Positions 7,628 to 15,274 of a stretch of DNA of 64,000 nt are shown here, piece after piece (the stretch's first letter is position 1; each line of letters starts with the position of its first letter). The notes beneath the pieces are model-generated. The model was given only the letters and a program-made list of their open reading frames with translations, was not told the DNA's origin and did no database searches. Source of the DNA: UBA3069 sp050633465 (GTDB lineage Bacteria > Pseudomonadota > Alphaproteobacteria > Rhodobacterales > Rhodobacteraceae); NCBI GenBank assembly GCA_050633465.1, contig JBOEGO010000007.1, positions 1 through 64,000 on the forward strand, written 5' to 3'. The position numbers were made by a program, and so were the translations under genes.

Positions 7628-7639
7628 GGAGCCACTGAG

Positions 7640-7867
7640 ATGCCCAAACGTATTCTTTCCGGCACCGTCACATCGACTGCCAATGAACAAACAGTAACCG
7701 TTTCCGTGGAGCGCCGTTTCACGCATCCGGTTCTGAAAAAGACCATCCGTAAGTCCAAAAAATACCGGGCTCACGACGAAACCAACCAGTTCAACGTCGG
7801 TGACGCCGTCCGTATTCAGGAATGTGCGCCGAAGTCGAAAACCAAGCGTTGGGAAGTGATCGCGTAA
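7640..7867 (+). CDS. rpsQ: 30S ribosomal protein S17
   Basis: The product is 75 residues and matches S17 throughout: MPKRILSGTVTS at the start, then VSVERRFTHPVLKK and KYRAHDETNQFNVGD. S17 is an early-assembling OB-fold protein of the 30S body. An RBS-like AAGGAG lies ahead of the start. rplN follows after a 77-base gap, which is wider than usual in this operon and contains no clear terminator. Confidence 0.98.
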   Translation: MPKRILSGTVTSTANEQTVTVSVERRFTHPVLKKTIRKSKKYRAHDETNQFNVGDAVRIQECAPKSKTKRWEVIA

Positions 7868-7944
7868 GCGAGAGCAACCCAACTTAATCGAAACCCTGGG
7901 GTATAGGGCTGCTGCAAGCCCCCCCAAAGGTCGGGAGAAACCAA

Positions 7945-8313
7945 ATGATCCAGATGCAGACCAATCTGGATGTAGCTGACAACAGCGGCGCTCGCCGTGT
8001 TCAGTGCATCAAGGTCCTCGGCGGTTCGCACCGTCGTTACGCGTCCGTGGGTGACATCATCGTCGTTTCGGTGAAAGAAGCCATTCCGCGCGGCCGTGTG
8101 AAAAAGGGTGACGTCCGCAAGGCCGTCGTCGTTCGCACCGCCAAAGAAGTCCGTCGTGAAGATGGCACCGCGATCCGTTTTGATCGCAACGCAGCCGTTA
8201 TTTTGAATAACAACAACGAACCTGTCGGCACCCGTATCTTTGGGCCGGTTGTTCGCGAATTGCGTGCCAAGAACTTCATGAAAATCATCTCGCTCGCGCC
8301 GGAGGTGCTGTAA
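7945..8313 (+). CDS. rplN: 50S ribosomal protein L14
   Basis: The product is 122 residues, the exact usual length. It begins MIQMQTNLDVADNSGAR and ends in ARNFMKIISLAPEVL-like sequence (RAKNFMKIISLAPEVL). L14 contacts 16S rRNA helix 14 in an intersubunit bridge and is the binding site of the silencing factor RsfS. The next gene, rplX, begins one base after the stop. Confidence 0.98.
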   Translation: MIQMQTNLDVADNSGARRVQCIKVLGGSHRRYASVGDIIVVSVKEAIPRGRVKKGDVRKAVVVRTAKEVRREDGTAIRFDRNAAVILNNNNEPVGTRIFGPVVRELRAKNFMKIISLAPEVL

Positions 8314-8314
8314 G

Positions 8315-8626
8315 ATGGCTGCCAAATTGAAAAAAGGCGACAAGGTCGTCGTTCTGGCTGGCAAGGACAAGGGTAAGCAGGGGACGATCTCCTCGGTTAA
8401 CCCCAAGTCCGGCAAGGCCGTCGTGGAAGGCATCAACATGGCCGTCCGCCACACACGCCAATCGCAAACTGATCAGGGGGGGCGCATTCCGATGGCCGTT
8501 CCGATGCAGTTGTCGAACCTGGCATTTCTGGATGCAAATGGCAAAGCAACCCGTGTTGGCTTCCGTATGGAAGGCGACAAAAAGGTGCGTTTCGCCAAGA
8601 CCACGGGGGACGTGATCGATGCTTGA
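8315..8626 (+). CDS. rplX: 50S ribosomal protein L24
   Basis: The product is 103 residues with an N-terminal KOW motif (KKGDKVVVLAGKDKGKQGTI at residues 5-24). L24 is an assembly initiator that binds the 5' end of 23S rRNA. The stop overlaps the rplE start region by eight bases (8619-8626), so rplE is probably translated by coupled reinitiation. Confidence 0.98.
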   Translation: MAAKLKKGDKVVVLAGKDKGKQGTISSVNPKSGKAVVEGINMAVRHTRQSQTDQGGRIPMAVPMQLSNLAFLDANGKATRVGFRMEGDKKVRFAKTTGDVIDA

Positions 8627-9182
8627 TACCGCAACCTACACCCCGCGCCTGAAGGAACTTTATGCCAGCACGATCCGTGCCGCCATGAAAGAAGAATTCG
8701 GCTATAAGAACGACATGCAGATCCCGCGTCTGGACAAGATCGTCCTGAACATCGGCTGCGGTGCAGCTGCTGTGCGTGACAGCAAAAAGGCGAAGTCGGC
8801 TCAGGAAGATCTGACCACCATCGCCGGTCAAAAGGCGCTGACAACGATCGCCAAGAATTCGATCGCTGGTTTTCGCGTTCGCGAAGGCATGCCGATGGGC
8901 GCGAAGGTGACCCTGCGCGGCGAGCGTATGTATGAATTCATGGACCGTCTGATCACCGTCGCAATGCCGCGTATCCGCGACTTTCGCGGCGTGTCCGGCA
9001 AGTCGTTCGACGGCCGTGGCAACTATGCCATGGGCATCAAGGAACACATCGTTTTCCCCGAGATCAACTTCGACAAGGTCGATGAGAACTGGGGCATGGA
9101 CATTGTGATCGCCACCACCGCACCGACGGATGCGGAAGCGAAGGCGCTGTTGAAGCATTTCAACATGCCATTCAACAGCTGA
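8619..9182 (+). CDS. rplE: 50S ribosomal protein L5
   Basis: The product is 187 residues. L5 binds 5S rRNA and contacts the P-site tRNA. Conserved features are PRLDKIVLNIGCG near residues 40-52, the TLRGERMYEF segment near 98-107 and the C-terminal GMDIVIATTAPTDAEAKALL. The gene overlaps rplX by eight bases and rpsN follows after 19 bases. Confidence 0.98.
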   Translation: MLDTATYTPRLKELYASTIRAAMKEEFGYKNDMQIPRLDKIVLNIGCGAAAVRDSKKAKSAQEDLTTIAGQKALTTIAKNSIAGFRVREGMPMGAKVTLRGERMYEFMDRLITVAMPRIRDFRGVSGKSFDGRGNYAMGIKEHIVFPEINFDKVDENWGMDIVIATTAPTDAEAKALLKHFNMPFNS

Positions 9183-9201
9183 TCGCGGAGGGATATTAGA
9201 T

Positions 9202-9507
9202 ATGGCTAAGAAATCCATGGTCGAACGCGAGAAAAAGCGCGAAAAGCTGGTGGCGAAATACGCCACCAAGCGCGCTGCTCTCAAAGAGATCATCAACGAC
9301 CAATCCAAGCCGATGGAAGAGCGCTTTCGCGCGTCCTTGGCTCTTGCAAAACTTCCGCGCAACAGCTCGGCAGTTCGGCTGCACAATCGCTGCCAACTGA
9401 CTGGTCGCCCGCACGCTTACTACCGTAAGCTGAAGGTGTCGCGTATCATGCTTCGGGAACTCGGCTCTAATGGCCAGATCCCCGGCATGGTGAAATCTAG
9501 CTGGTAA
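9202..9507 (+). CDS. rpsN: 30S ribosomal protein S14 (zinc-free form)
   Basis: The product is 101 residues, the long S14 form that lacks the zinc-binding CxxC pairs of the short form. It begins MAKKSMVEREKKREKL and contains NRCQLTGRPHAYYRKL near residues 63-78, the strongly conserved S14 core in the 30S head. The start has a clear GGAGGG upstream. rpsH follows 13 bases after the stop. Confidence 0.98.
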   Translation: MAKKSMVEREKKREKLVAKYATKRAALKEIINDQSKPMEERFRASLALAKLPRNSSAVRLHNRCQLTGRPHAYYRKLKVSRIMLRELGSNGQIPGMVKSSW

Positions 9508-9520
9508 GGGAGAGAGTGAT

Positions 9521-9913
9521 ATGAACGATCCTATCGGCGATATGCTCACCCGCATCCGTAACTCGCAACTGCGCGGCAAGTCGGTGGTGTCCACCCCGGC
9601 GTCGAAACTGCGCGGCTGGGTTCTGGATGTGCTGGCTGACGAAGGCTATATCCGCGGCTACGAAGCCGGCACGGATGTCAACGGTCATGCGACCCTTGAA
9701 ATCAGCCTGAAATACTACGAAGGCACCCCTGTTATTCGCGAAGTGAAGCGGGTTTCCAAACCCGGCCGCCGCGTCTACATGGGCGTCAAGGATATCCCCT
9801 CGGTCCGTCAGGGCCTGGGTGTGTCGATTGTCTCCACCCCCAAGGGTGTGATGTCGGATGCAAACGCTCGCGCCAATAATGTTGGTGGCGAAGTGCTTTG
9901 CACCGTATTCTAA
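9521..9913 (+). CDS. rpsH: 30S ribosomal protein S8
   Basis: The product is 130 residues, starting MNDPIGDMLTRIRN and ending GVSIVSTPKGVMSDANAR...VGGEVLCTVF, as in other S8 proteins. S8 binds the central domain of 16S rRNA. In E. coli S8 represses translation of the spc operon at rplE; a similar site near 8619 was not examined in detail here. rplF starts after 10 bases. Confidence 0.98.
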   Translation: MNDPIGDMLTRIRNSQLRGKSVVSTPASKLRGWVLDVLADEGYIRGYEAGTDVNGHATLEISLKYYEGTPVIREVKRVSKPGRRVYMGVKDIPSVRQGLGVSIVSTPKGVMSDANARANNVGGEVLCTVF

Positions 9914-9923
9914 GGAGGGTCTG

Positions 9924-10457
9924 ATGTCTCGTATTGGTAAAAAACCGGTCGAGCTGCCCAGCGGCGTTACTGCCTCTGTGTCGGGTCAGACCATCGAAGT
10001 GAAGGGCCCCAAGGGCGCTCACTCCTTCACCGCAACCGACGATGTCACCATCAAGGTTGACGACAATGTCATTTCGATCACCCCCCGCGGGTCGTCGAAG
10101 CGCGCACGCCAGCAATGGGGCATGTCGCGGACTATGGTCGCCAATCTGGTGACTGGTGTGACCGACGGTTTCAAGAAAGAGCTTGAAATCAACGGTGTTG
10201 GTTATCGTGCAGCAATGGCAGGGAACACCCTGAAACTGTCGCTCGGTTACTCGCATGAGGTCAATTTCGAGGTTCCCGCTGGCGTCACCGTCACGGCCCC
10301 GAAGCAGACTGAAATCATCGTCGAAGGCACCGATTCGCAACTCGTCGGCCAGGTCGCGGCCAATATCCGCGCATGGCGTAAGCCCGAGCCCTACAAAGGC
10401 AAGGGTATCAAATACAAAGACGAGTATATCTTCCGCAAGGAAGGCAAGAAGAAGTAA
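9924..10457 (+). CDS. rplF: 50S ribosomal protein L6
   Basis: The start at 9924 is used because it gives the family-typical MSRIGKKPVELPSGV and follows TAAGGAGGG. The 177-residue product has the two tandem L6 folds and ends PEPYKGKGIKYKDEYI near residues 154-169, the signature that sits by the sarcin-ricin loop and L7/L12 stalk base. The tail is a lysine run. rplR follows after 11 bases. Confidence 0.98.
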   Translation: MSRIGKKPVELPSGVTASVSGQTIEVKGPKGAHSFTATDDVTIKVDDNVISITPRGSSKRARQQWGMSRTMVANLVTGVTDGFKKELEINGVGYRAAMAGNTLKLSLGYSHEVNFEVPAGVTVTAPKQTEIIVEGTDSQLVGQVAANIRAWRKPEPYKGKGIKYKDEYIFRKEGKKK

Positions 10458-10468
10458 GGACGCTCAAG

Positions 10469-10828
10469 ATGGCAAACAGCAAAAGAACCCTGTTTCTGAA
10501 ACGCCGCTTGCGCGTTCGGAACAAGCTACGGAAGATGAACGCGGGTCGCGCGCGTCTTTCCGTGCATCGCAGCAACAAGAACATCAGCGTTCAGCTGATC
10601 GACGATGTGAATGGCCGCACCCTGGCCGCCGCCTCCACATTGGAGAAGGATCTGGGTGTTGTGGGCAAAAACAACGTCGAAGCAGCAACCAAGGTGGGGT
10701 CGGCGATCGCCGAGCGCGCCAAGAAAGCTGGTGTCGAAGAGTGCTACTTCGACCGTGGTGGCTTCCTCTTTCATGGGAAGGTGAAGGCTTTGGCCGACGC
10801 TGCCCGTGAAGGTGGGCTGAAGTTCTAA
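10469..10828 (+). CDS. rplR: 50S ribosomal protein L18
   Basis: The product is 119 residues. L18 binds 5S rRNA together with L5 and L25. The conserved parts are RLSVHRSNKNISVQLIDD near residues 29-46 and the C-terminal FDRGGFLFHGKVKALADAAREGGL. The gene follows rplF by 11 bases and precedes rpsE by 12 bases with AAGGAGA between them. Confidence 0.98.
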   Translation: MANSKRTLFLKRRLRVRNKLRKMNAGRARLSVHRSNKNISVQLIDDVNGRTLAAASTLEKDLGVVGKNNVEAATKVGSAIAERAKKAGVEECYFDRGGFLFHGKVKALADAAREGGLKF

Positions 10829-10840
10829 GGAGACGAAGAA

Positions 10841-11410
10841 ATGGCAAGAGAAGACAACCGCCGGGGTCGCCAACGCGACGAAACGCCGGAATTCGCCGAT
10901 CGTCTCGTAGCGATCAACCGCGTGTCCAAAACCGTGAAAGGTGGTAAACGCTTCGGCTTTGCCGCGCTTGTGGTTGTGGGCGATCAAAAGGGCCGTGTCG
11001 GCTTTGGTAAAGGTAAAGCGAAAGAGGTCCCCGAGGCCATTCGCAAAGCCACCGAGCAGGCCAAGCGTCAGATGATCCGCGTTCCTCTGCGCGAGGGCCG
11101 CACGTTGCACCACGACATGGAAGGTCGCCACGGCGCCGGCAAAGTTGTGATGCGCACGGCCCCGGAAGGGACCGGGATCATCGCGGGTGGACCCATGCGC
11201 GCCGTGTTCGAGATGCTGGGCATCAAGGACGTGGTGTCGAAATCCATCGGCTCGCAGAACCCCTACAACATGATCCGCGCCACCATGAACGGTCTGACAA
11301 AAGAAACGTCGCCCCGTTCCGTGGCACAGCGTCGTGGCAAAAAAGTTGCTGATATCCTGCGCAAGGACGAAGCACCGGCTGCCGAGACCGCTGAAACGGC
11401 AGAAGCGTAA
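10841..11410 (+). CDS. rpsE: 30S ribosomal protein S5
   Basis: The product is 189 residues, slightly longer than the E. coli protein because of an Ala/Glu-rich C-terminal tail (EAPAAETAETAEA). The S5 double-stranded RNA-binding-like domain (VAINRVSKTVKGGKRFGFA, split at residues 23-41) and the C-terminal domain with NPYNMIRATMNGL are clear. S5 takes part in decoding fidelity and mRNA unwinding. rpmD follows after 12 bases. Confidence 0.98.
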   Translation: MAREDNRRGRQRDETPEFADRLVAINRVSKTVKGGKRFGFAALVVVGDQKGRVGFGKGKAKEVPEAIRKATEQAKRQMIRVPLREGRTLHHDMEGRHGAGKVVMRTAPEGTGIIAGGPMRAVFEMLGIKDVVSKSIGSQNPYNMIRATMNGLTKETSPRSVAQRRGKKVADILRKDEAPAAETAETAEA

Positions 11411-11422
11411 GGAAACGAAGAC

Positions 11423-11611
11423 ATGGCAAAAACCATCGTAGTCAAGCAGATCGGCTCGCCGATCCGCCGCCCCGAAAAGCAACGCCAAACCCTGATCGGT
11501 CTGGGCCTGAACAAGATGCACAAGACCCGCGAGTTGGAAGACACACCTTCCGTTCGCGGCATGGTCCGGTCCATCTCGCATATGGTCGAGATCATCGAAG
11601 AGCGCGGCTGA
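11423..11611 (+). CDS. rpmD: 50S ribosomal protein L30
   Basis: The product is 62 residues, the usual size for bacterial L30. It contains KQIGSPIRRPEKQRQTLIGL and ends HMVEIIEERG. It is the last gene of this run: three hairpins follow immediately, ending in a strong terminator. In the canonical spc operon rplO comes within a few bases, but here it starts 534 bases downstream. Confidence 0.97.
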   Translation: MAKTIVVKQIGSPIRRPEKQRQTLIGLGLNKMHKTRELEDTPSVRGMVRSISHMVEIIEERG

Positions 11612-11612
11612 G

Positions 11613-11655
11613 CGTTTTCTTGTAAAGAAAACGGACGGAATGCTTGAAGCATTCC
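11613..11655. repeat. Double-hairpin element after rpmD
   Basis: Two small stem-loops lie in tandem. CGTTTTCTT (11613-11621) pairs with AAGAAAACG (11625-11633). GGAATGCT (11637-11644) pairs with AGCATTCC (11648-11655). A second element of the same architecture occurs at 48186-48230. It is probably a dispersed palindromic element of Rhodobacterales genomes, but this is from memory and inference. Confidence 0.75.
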
Positions 11656-11670
11656 GGGCACCGAGAGTTG

Positions 11671-11704
11671 AAACGCCCCGCTGGAAACAGCGGGGCGTTT
11701 TTTT
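11671..11704 (+). terminator. Intrinsic terminator of the rpmC-rpmD unit
   Basis: A perfect 13-bp stem (AAACGCCCCGCTG with CAGCGGGGCGTTT) closes a GAAA tetraloop and is followed by TTTT. It is one of the strongest terminators in the window and separates rpmD from rplO. Confidence 0.93.
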
Positions 11705-11774
11705 GCCGCACAAGTCAAAAACGGATTTTATTGTGTGTCTGTGACTATGGGCCACTGACAATGGAGACATCCTG

Positions 11775-11951
11775 ATGAAGATGATAGTGTTCGAAAGACC
11801 GAGCGCAAAGGTTGCGGATCAAGTTTTCCAACCAAATTGTGAATATGGCTATGAGGGATCGCAAACTGGGCAGGCGTTGGTCGTTTCCAAGCAAACGGCC
11901 TACGATGAAAGCGGCCGTCCCGTTCGCGTTGTTCTATGCTGGAGTCCCTAA
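11775..11951 (+). CDS. Possible 58-residue protein between rpmD and rplO
   Basis: An ATG at 11775, preceded by GGAGA, opens a frame that reads MKMIVFERPSAKVADQVFQP at the start and ends RVVLCWSP. No family is recognised. It has two cysteines and no signal or membrane segment. It is isolated between the rpmD terminator and the predicted rplO promoter. A short chance ORF cannot be excluded, so the call rests on the ribosome-binding site and plausible composition only. Confidence 0.35.
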   Translation: MKMIVFERPSAKVADQVFQPNCEYGYEGSQTGQALVVSKQTAYDESGRPVRVVLCWSP

Positions 11952-12021
11952 AACAGTTAAACTCCAAGCTTAGTTTCTATGCCCACCATCTTAAAGGCGA
12001 GCGTAGGCCGCGCCTTGAGAC

Positions 12022-12050
12022 TTGAAAGACCAATGGACAGGGTCTATACG
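12022..12050 (+). promoter_or_regulatory. Predicted promoter for rplO
   Basis: TTGAAA (12022-12027) and TATACG (12045-12050) are 17 bases apart, a good sigma70 match. The transcript would have a leader of about 90 bases before rplO. It stands after a strong terminator, as needed. Confidence 0.6.
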
Positions 12051-12145
12051 CCCCCGGTGGCCATCCGTGCCGCAAGAATCATAACCATCAAGCCGTGTTT
12101 GCCCGTTCCGTCGCTGGGGGGCAGTTCCGGCATAGGAGAAGCGAC

Positions 12146-12622
12146 ATGAAGCTGAATGAACTGCACGACAATCCCGGTGCAAACAAGAAACGCAAGCGCG
12201 TTGCACGTGGTCCGGGTTCGGGCACCGGTAAAATGGGTGGCCGTGGTATCAAGGGTCAGAAATCCCGTTCGGGTGTTGCGATCAACGGCTACGAGGGTGG
12301 CCAGATGCCGCTCTACCAACGTCTGCCCAAGCGCGGCTTTAACAAGCCCAACCGCAAGAAATTTGCCGTCATCAATCTGGGCCTGATCCAGAAATTCGTT
12401 GACGAGAAAAAACTGGACGGCGCCAACATCACCGAAGAGACGCTGGTCACTTCGGGTCTGGTCCGTCGCAAGCTGGACGGTATCCGCGTTCTGGCCAAAG
12501 GCGAAATTTCGGCCAAGCTGAATATTTCCGTGACCGGTGCGTCGAAATCCGCCGTGGAAGCCGTTGAAAAAGCGGGTGGTTCGCTGACCATCACTGCTCC
12601 GGTTGCAGCTGCGGCCGAATAA
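12146..12622 (+). CDS. rplO: 50S ribosomal protein L15
   Basis: The start at 12146 follows TAGGAGAA and gives the family-typical MKLNELHDNPGANKKRKRVARGPGSG-like N terminus. The product is 158 residues. The Gly-rich extended arm GTGKMGGRGIKGQKSRSGV (residues 28-46) threads into 23S rRNA, and a globular domain follows. The tail is Ala-rich. secY follows after about 110 bases, with its own promoter-like and hairpin sequences between. Confidence 0.97.
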   Translation: MKLNELHDNPGANKKRKRVARGPGSGTGKMGGRGIKGQKSRSGVAINGYEGGQMPLYQRLPKRGFNKPNRKKFAVINLGLIQKFVDEKKLDGANITEETLVTSGLVRRKLDGIRVLAKGEISAKLNISVTGASKSAVEAVEKAGGSLTITAPVAAAAE

Positions 12623-12626
12623 CGGG

Positions 12627-12655
12627 TTGTGAGCGGCCGCTGTGCCGCTTACATA
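12627..12655 (+). promoter_or_regulatory. Predicted promoter for secY-adk
   Basis: TTGTGA (12627-12632) and TACATA (12650-12655) are 17 bases apart and begin four bases after the rplO stop. Sequence-only prediction. Confidence 0.45.
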
Positions 12656-12673
12656 CGACCCAGTTTTCCAATG

Positions 12674-12709
12674 ACGCCGCTAGAGCCGGGAAAACCGCTC
12701 TGGCGGCGT
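12674..12709 (+). promoter_or_regulatory. Stem-loop in the secY leader
   Basis: ACGCCGCTAGAGC (12674-12686) pairs with GCTCTGGCGGCGT (12697-12709), 13 bp with one G-U pair, closing a 10-base loop. No T tract follows, so it is not a clear terminator. It lies 23 bases ahead of the secY ATG and could affect translation or mRNA stability. Confidence 0.6.
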
Positions 12710-12732
12710 TGTCATATGAAAAGAGACCACGA

Positions 12733-14094
12733 ATGGTATCCGCAGCAGAACAAATGGCCGCGAACACAAGCTGGGCCGCGCTTGGCAAGGCGACCGATCT
12801 TCGCAAACGCATCGTTTTCACCCTTTTGCTTTTGATTGTTTATCGGCTTGGCACGTTTATTCCGGTTCCTGGCATTGATGGCGTGGCGCTGCGCCAGTTC
12901 ATGGAGGGCGCGGGCGCAGGCATCGGCGGCATCCTGTCGATGTTCACCGGCGGCGCGCTGGGGCGGATGGGGATTTTTGCCCTTGGCATCATGCCCTACA
13001 TTTCTGCGTCTATTATTGTGCAATTGCTGACCTCTATGTTGCCATCCATGGCCAACCTGAAAAAAGAGGGCGAGGCAGGGCGCAAGAAGATCAACCAATA
13101 TACGCGTTACGGCACGGTGGCGTTGGCGACGTTGCAATCCTATGGCATCGCGGCCAGCCTTGAGGCCGGCGAACTGGCCCATGATCCGGGGCTGTTTTTC
13201 CGTGTGTCGGCGATGATAACCCTTGTCGGGGGCACCATGTTCCTGATGTGGTTGGGCGAGCAGATCACCAACCGTGGCATCGGCAATGGTGTGTCGTTGA
13301 TCATTTTCGTCGGCATCATCGCCGAAGTGCCCGCAGCCATGGCGCAGTTCCTGTCACAGGGTCGTGCCGGCGCTGTCAGCCCTGCTGTGATCGTTGGCGT
13401 GATCGTTATGGTGGTCGCCACCATTGCGTTTGTGGTGTTTATGGAGCGCGCCCTGCGCAAGATTCATATCCAGTATCCGCGCCAGCAGCGTGGCATGCAG
13501 GTATACGAGGGCGGGTCCAGCCACCTGCCGATCAAGGTCAACCCAGCCGGTGTGATCCCCGCGATTTTCGCCAGCTCTCTGTTGCTTTTGCCAACCACGA
13601 TTGCGACATTCTCGGGCAACCAGACCAGTGGCGTTCTGTCCACCATTCTGGCCTACTTTGGCCCCGGACAGCCGCTGTATCTGTTGTTCTTTACCGGCAT
13701 GATCGTGTTTTTCGCGTATTTCTATACCTATAACGTGGCGTTCAAGCCCGACGAGGTGGCCGAAAACCTGCAAAAGCAAAACGGCTTCGTGCCCGGCATT
13801 CGCCCCGGTAAAAAGACAGCCGATTATCTGGATTACGTCGTGGCGCGCATTCTGGTTCTGGGCGCGGCCTATCTGGCCTTTGTTTGCCTTCTGCCGGAAA
13901 TCCTGCGCAGTCAGTTTGCCATTCCGTTTTATTTCGGCGGCACATCCGTGCTGATCGTGGTGTCGGTGACCATGGATACGATCCAGCAGGTTCACTCGCA
14001 TCTGTTGGCGCACCAATACGAAGGGCTGATTGAAAAATCCCAGCTTCGCGGTAAAGGTAAGCGCCGGACAAGAAAAGGAACTGCTCGTCGATGA
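12733..14094 (+). CDS. secY: Protein translocase channel subunit SecY
   Basis: The product from the ATG at 12733 is 453 residues; an in-frame TTG at 12709 would add eight residues but lies on the leader hairpin. SecY is the central channel of the Sec translocase in the inner membrane. Ten membrane segments are expected. Visible landmarks are GTFIPVPGID near the start of TM1, the plug region with GGALGRMGIFALGIMPYI, and the cytoplasmic loop EVAENLQKQNGFVPGIRPG. The basic C-terminal tail overlaps the adk start by four bases. Confidence 0.97.
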   Translation: MVSAAEQMAANTSWAALGKATDLRKRIVFTLLLLIVYRLGTFIPVPGIDGVALRQFMEGAGAGIGGILSMFTGGALGRMGIFALGIMPYISASIIVQLLTSMLPSMANLKKEGEAGRKKINQYTRYGTVALATLQSYGIAASLEAGELAHDPGLFFRVSAMITLVGGTMFLMWLGEQITNRGIGNGVSLIIFVGIIAEVPAAMAQFLSQGRAGAVSPAVIVGVIVMVVATIAFVVFMERALRKIHIQYPRQQRGMQVYEGGSSHLPIKVNPAGVIPAIFASSLLLLPTTIATFSGNQTSGVLSTILAYFGPGQPLYLLFFTGMIVFFAYFYTYNVAFKPDEVAENLQKQNGFVPGIRPGKKTADYLDYVVARILVLGAAYLAFVCLLPEILRSQFAIPFYFGGTSVLIVVSVTMDTIQQVHSHLLAHQYEGLIEKSQLRGKGKRRTRKGTARR

Positions 14095-14669
14095 ATATCA
14101 TTCTGCTTGGACCGCCCGGAGCGGGCAAAGGAACGCAAGCCAGCCATCTGGTGGACAGCCGCAACATGATCCAGTTGTCCACAGGGGATATGCTGCGCGA
14201 GGCCAAGACATCTGGCACGGACATGGGCAAAAAAGTCGCCGCGATCATGGACCGGGGTGAATTGGTCACCGATGAAATCGTGATCGGCCTGATCCGCGAG
14301 AAATTGCAGGGCGAGAAAAAGGGCGGTTTCATCTTTGACGGTTTCCCGCGCACGCTGGCACAGGCTGACGCGCTGGAAAACCTGTTGCAGGAATGCGGCG
14401 AGACATTGGACGCGGTGATCGAATTGCGCGTTCGTGACGAGGCACTGGTGGCTCGCATCGTGGGCCGTGCCGCCGATGCCGCCGCTGCTGGACAGCCCGT
14501 GCGCGCGGATGACAACGAGGAAAGCCTCAAGATCCGGTTGATGGAATACTACAAGAAAACATCGCCGCTGATCGGGTATTATTATGCCAAGGGTCTGCTG
14601 AAACGGATCGACGGCATGGCCGATATCAAGGTGGTTCAGGCCGCTCTTGGCGCGCTGATCGACGGGTAA
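14091..14669 (+). CDS. adk: Adenylate kinase, short-LID type
   Basis: The 192-residue enzyme interconverts ATP plus AMP with two ADP. The P-loop GPPGAGKGTQ lies at residues 7-16 and the AMP-binding region includes STGDMLR and DGFPRT. The protein is shorter than the 214-residue E. coli enzyme because the LID is reduced: after GRAAD only a short loop precedes the DDNEESLKIRL helix, and no zinc cysteines are present. ATGA overlap with secY indicates a shared mRNA. infA and rpmJ, often nearby, are not in this interval. Confidence 0.97.
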   Translation: MNIILLGPPGAGKGTQASHLVDSRNMIQLSTGDMLREAKTSGTDMGKKVAAIMDRGELVTDEIVIGLIREKLQGEKKGGFIFDGFPRTLAQADALENLLQECGETLDAVIELRVRDEALVARIVGRAADAAAAGQPVRADDNEESLKIRLMEYYKKTSPLIGYYYAKGLLKRIDGMADIKVVQAALGALIDG

Positions 14670-14696
14670 TTCCGTCTATCGCAAAAGAAAGAGGGG

Positions 14697-14718
14697 AGGG
14701 GGCTTGACTGCCCCCTTT
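14697..14718 (+). terminator. Likely terminator after adk
   Basis: AGGGGGC and GCCCCCT pair around a six-base loop (TTGACT) and are followed by a short T stretch. The stem is short (7 bp) and the tail modest, so partial read-through to rpsM is possible. Confidence 0.6.
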
Positions 14719-14817
14719 ATTCTACATACCCAGCCCTATCTCGAAAGAGTAACGATTCTACCGCGGGTCGCACCTGTGGGCCGAATCGATCACCTGAATC
14801 AGCTGCGGCCCGATGGT

Positions 14818-14846
14818 TTGACGCCTCGGGCCTCATGTTGTGAAAA
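14818..14846 (+). promoter_or_regulatory. Possible promoter for rpsM-rpsK-rpoA
   Basis: TTGACG (14818-14823) is followed after 17 bases by TGAAAA (14841-14846). The -35 is good, the -10 is weak. A promoter here fits the terminator after adk. Confidence 0.35.
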
Positions 14847-14890
14847 AAGGTTCCGGAATTACGGAATCGCAACGAAAAGGAATATGTAAC

Positions 14891-15259
14891 GTGGCACGTA
14901 TCGCCGGCGTAAACATCCCCACTGCAAAGCGGGTCCCCATCGCCCTGACCTATATCACCGGAATTGGCCATACTTCGGCCAAAGCCATCTGCGAATCTGT
15001 TGGCATCGACGCAACCCGTCGTGTGAACGAATTGTCCGACGCCGAAGTATTGGCCGTGCGTGAACATATCGACGCCAACTATACCGTAGAAGGCGACCTG
15101 CGTCGTGAAACGCAGATGAACATCAAACGCTTGATGGACCTTGGTTGCTATCGCGGCCTGCGTCACCGTCGTAACCTGCCCGTTCGCGGTCAGCGCACCC
15201 ACACCAACGCTCGCACCCGCAAAGGCCCCGCAAAGGCCATTGCCGGTAAGAAGAAATAA
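14891..15259 (+). CDS. rpsM: 30S ribosomal protein S13
   Basis: A GTG at 14891 is chosen because it begins the family-typical MARIAGVNIPTAKRV, with AAGGAATA upstream; upstream codons do not resemble S13. The product is 122 residues. S13 sits in the 30S head, contacts the P-site tRNA and forms bridges to the 50S. The basic RGLRHRRNLPVRGQRTHTNA region near residues 91-110 is diagnostic. rpsK follows after 15 bases. Confidence 0.97.
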   Translation: MARIAGVNIPTAKRVPIALTYITGIGHTSAKAICESVGIDATRRVNELSDAEVLAVREHIDANYTVEGDLRRETQMNIKRLMDLGCYRGLRHRRNLPVRGQRTHTNARTRKGPAKAIAGKKK

Positions 15260-15274
15260 GGGAGGGCAGCACCA

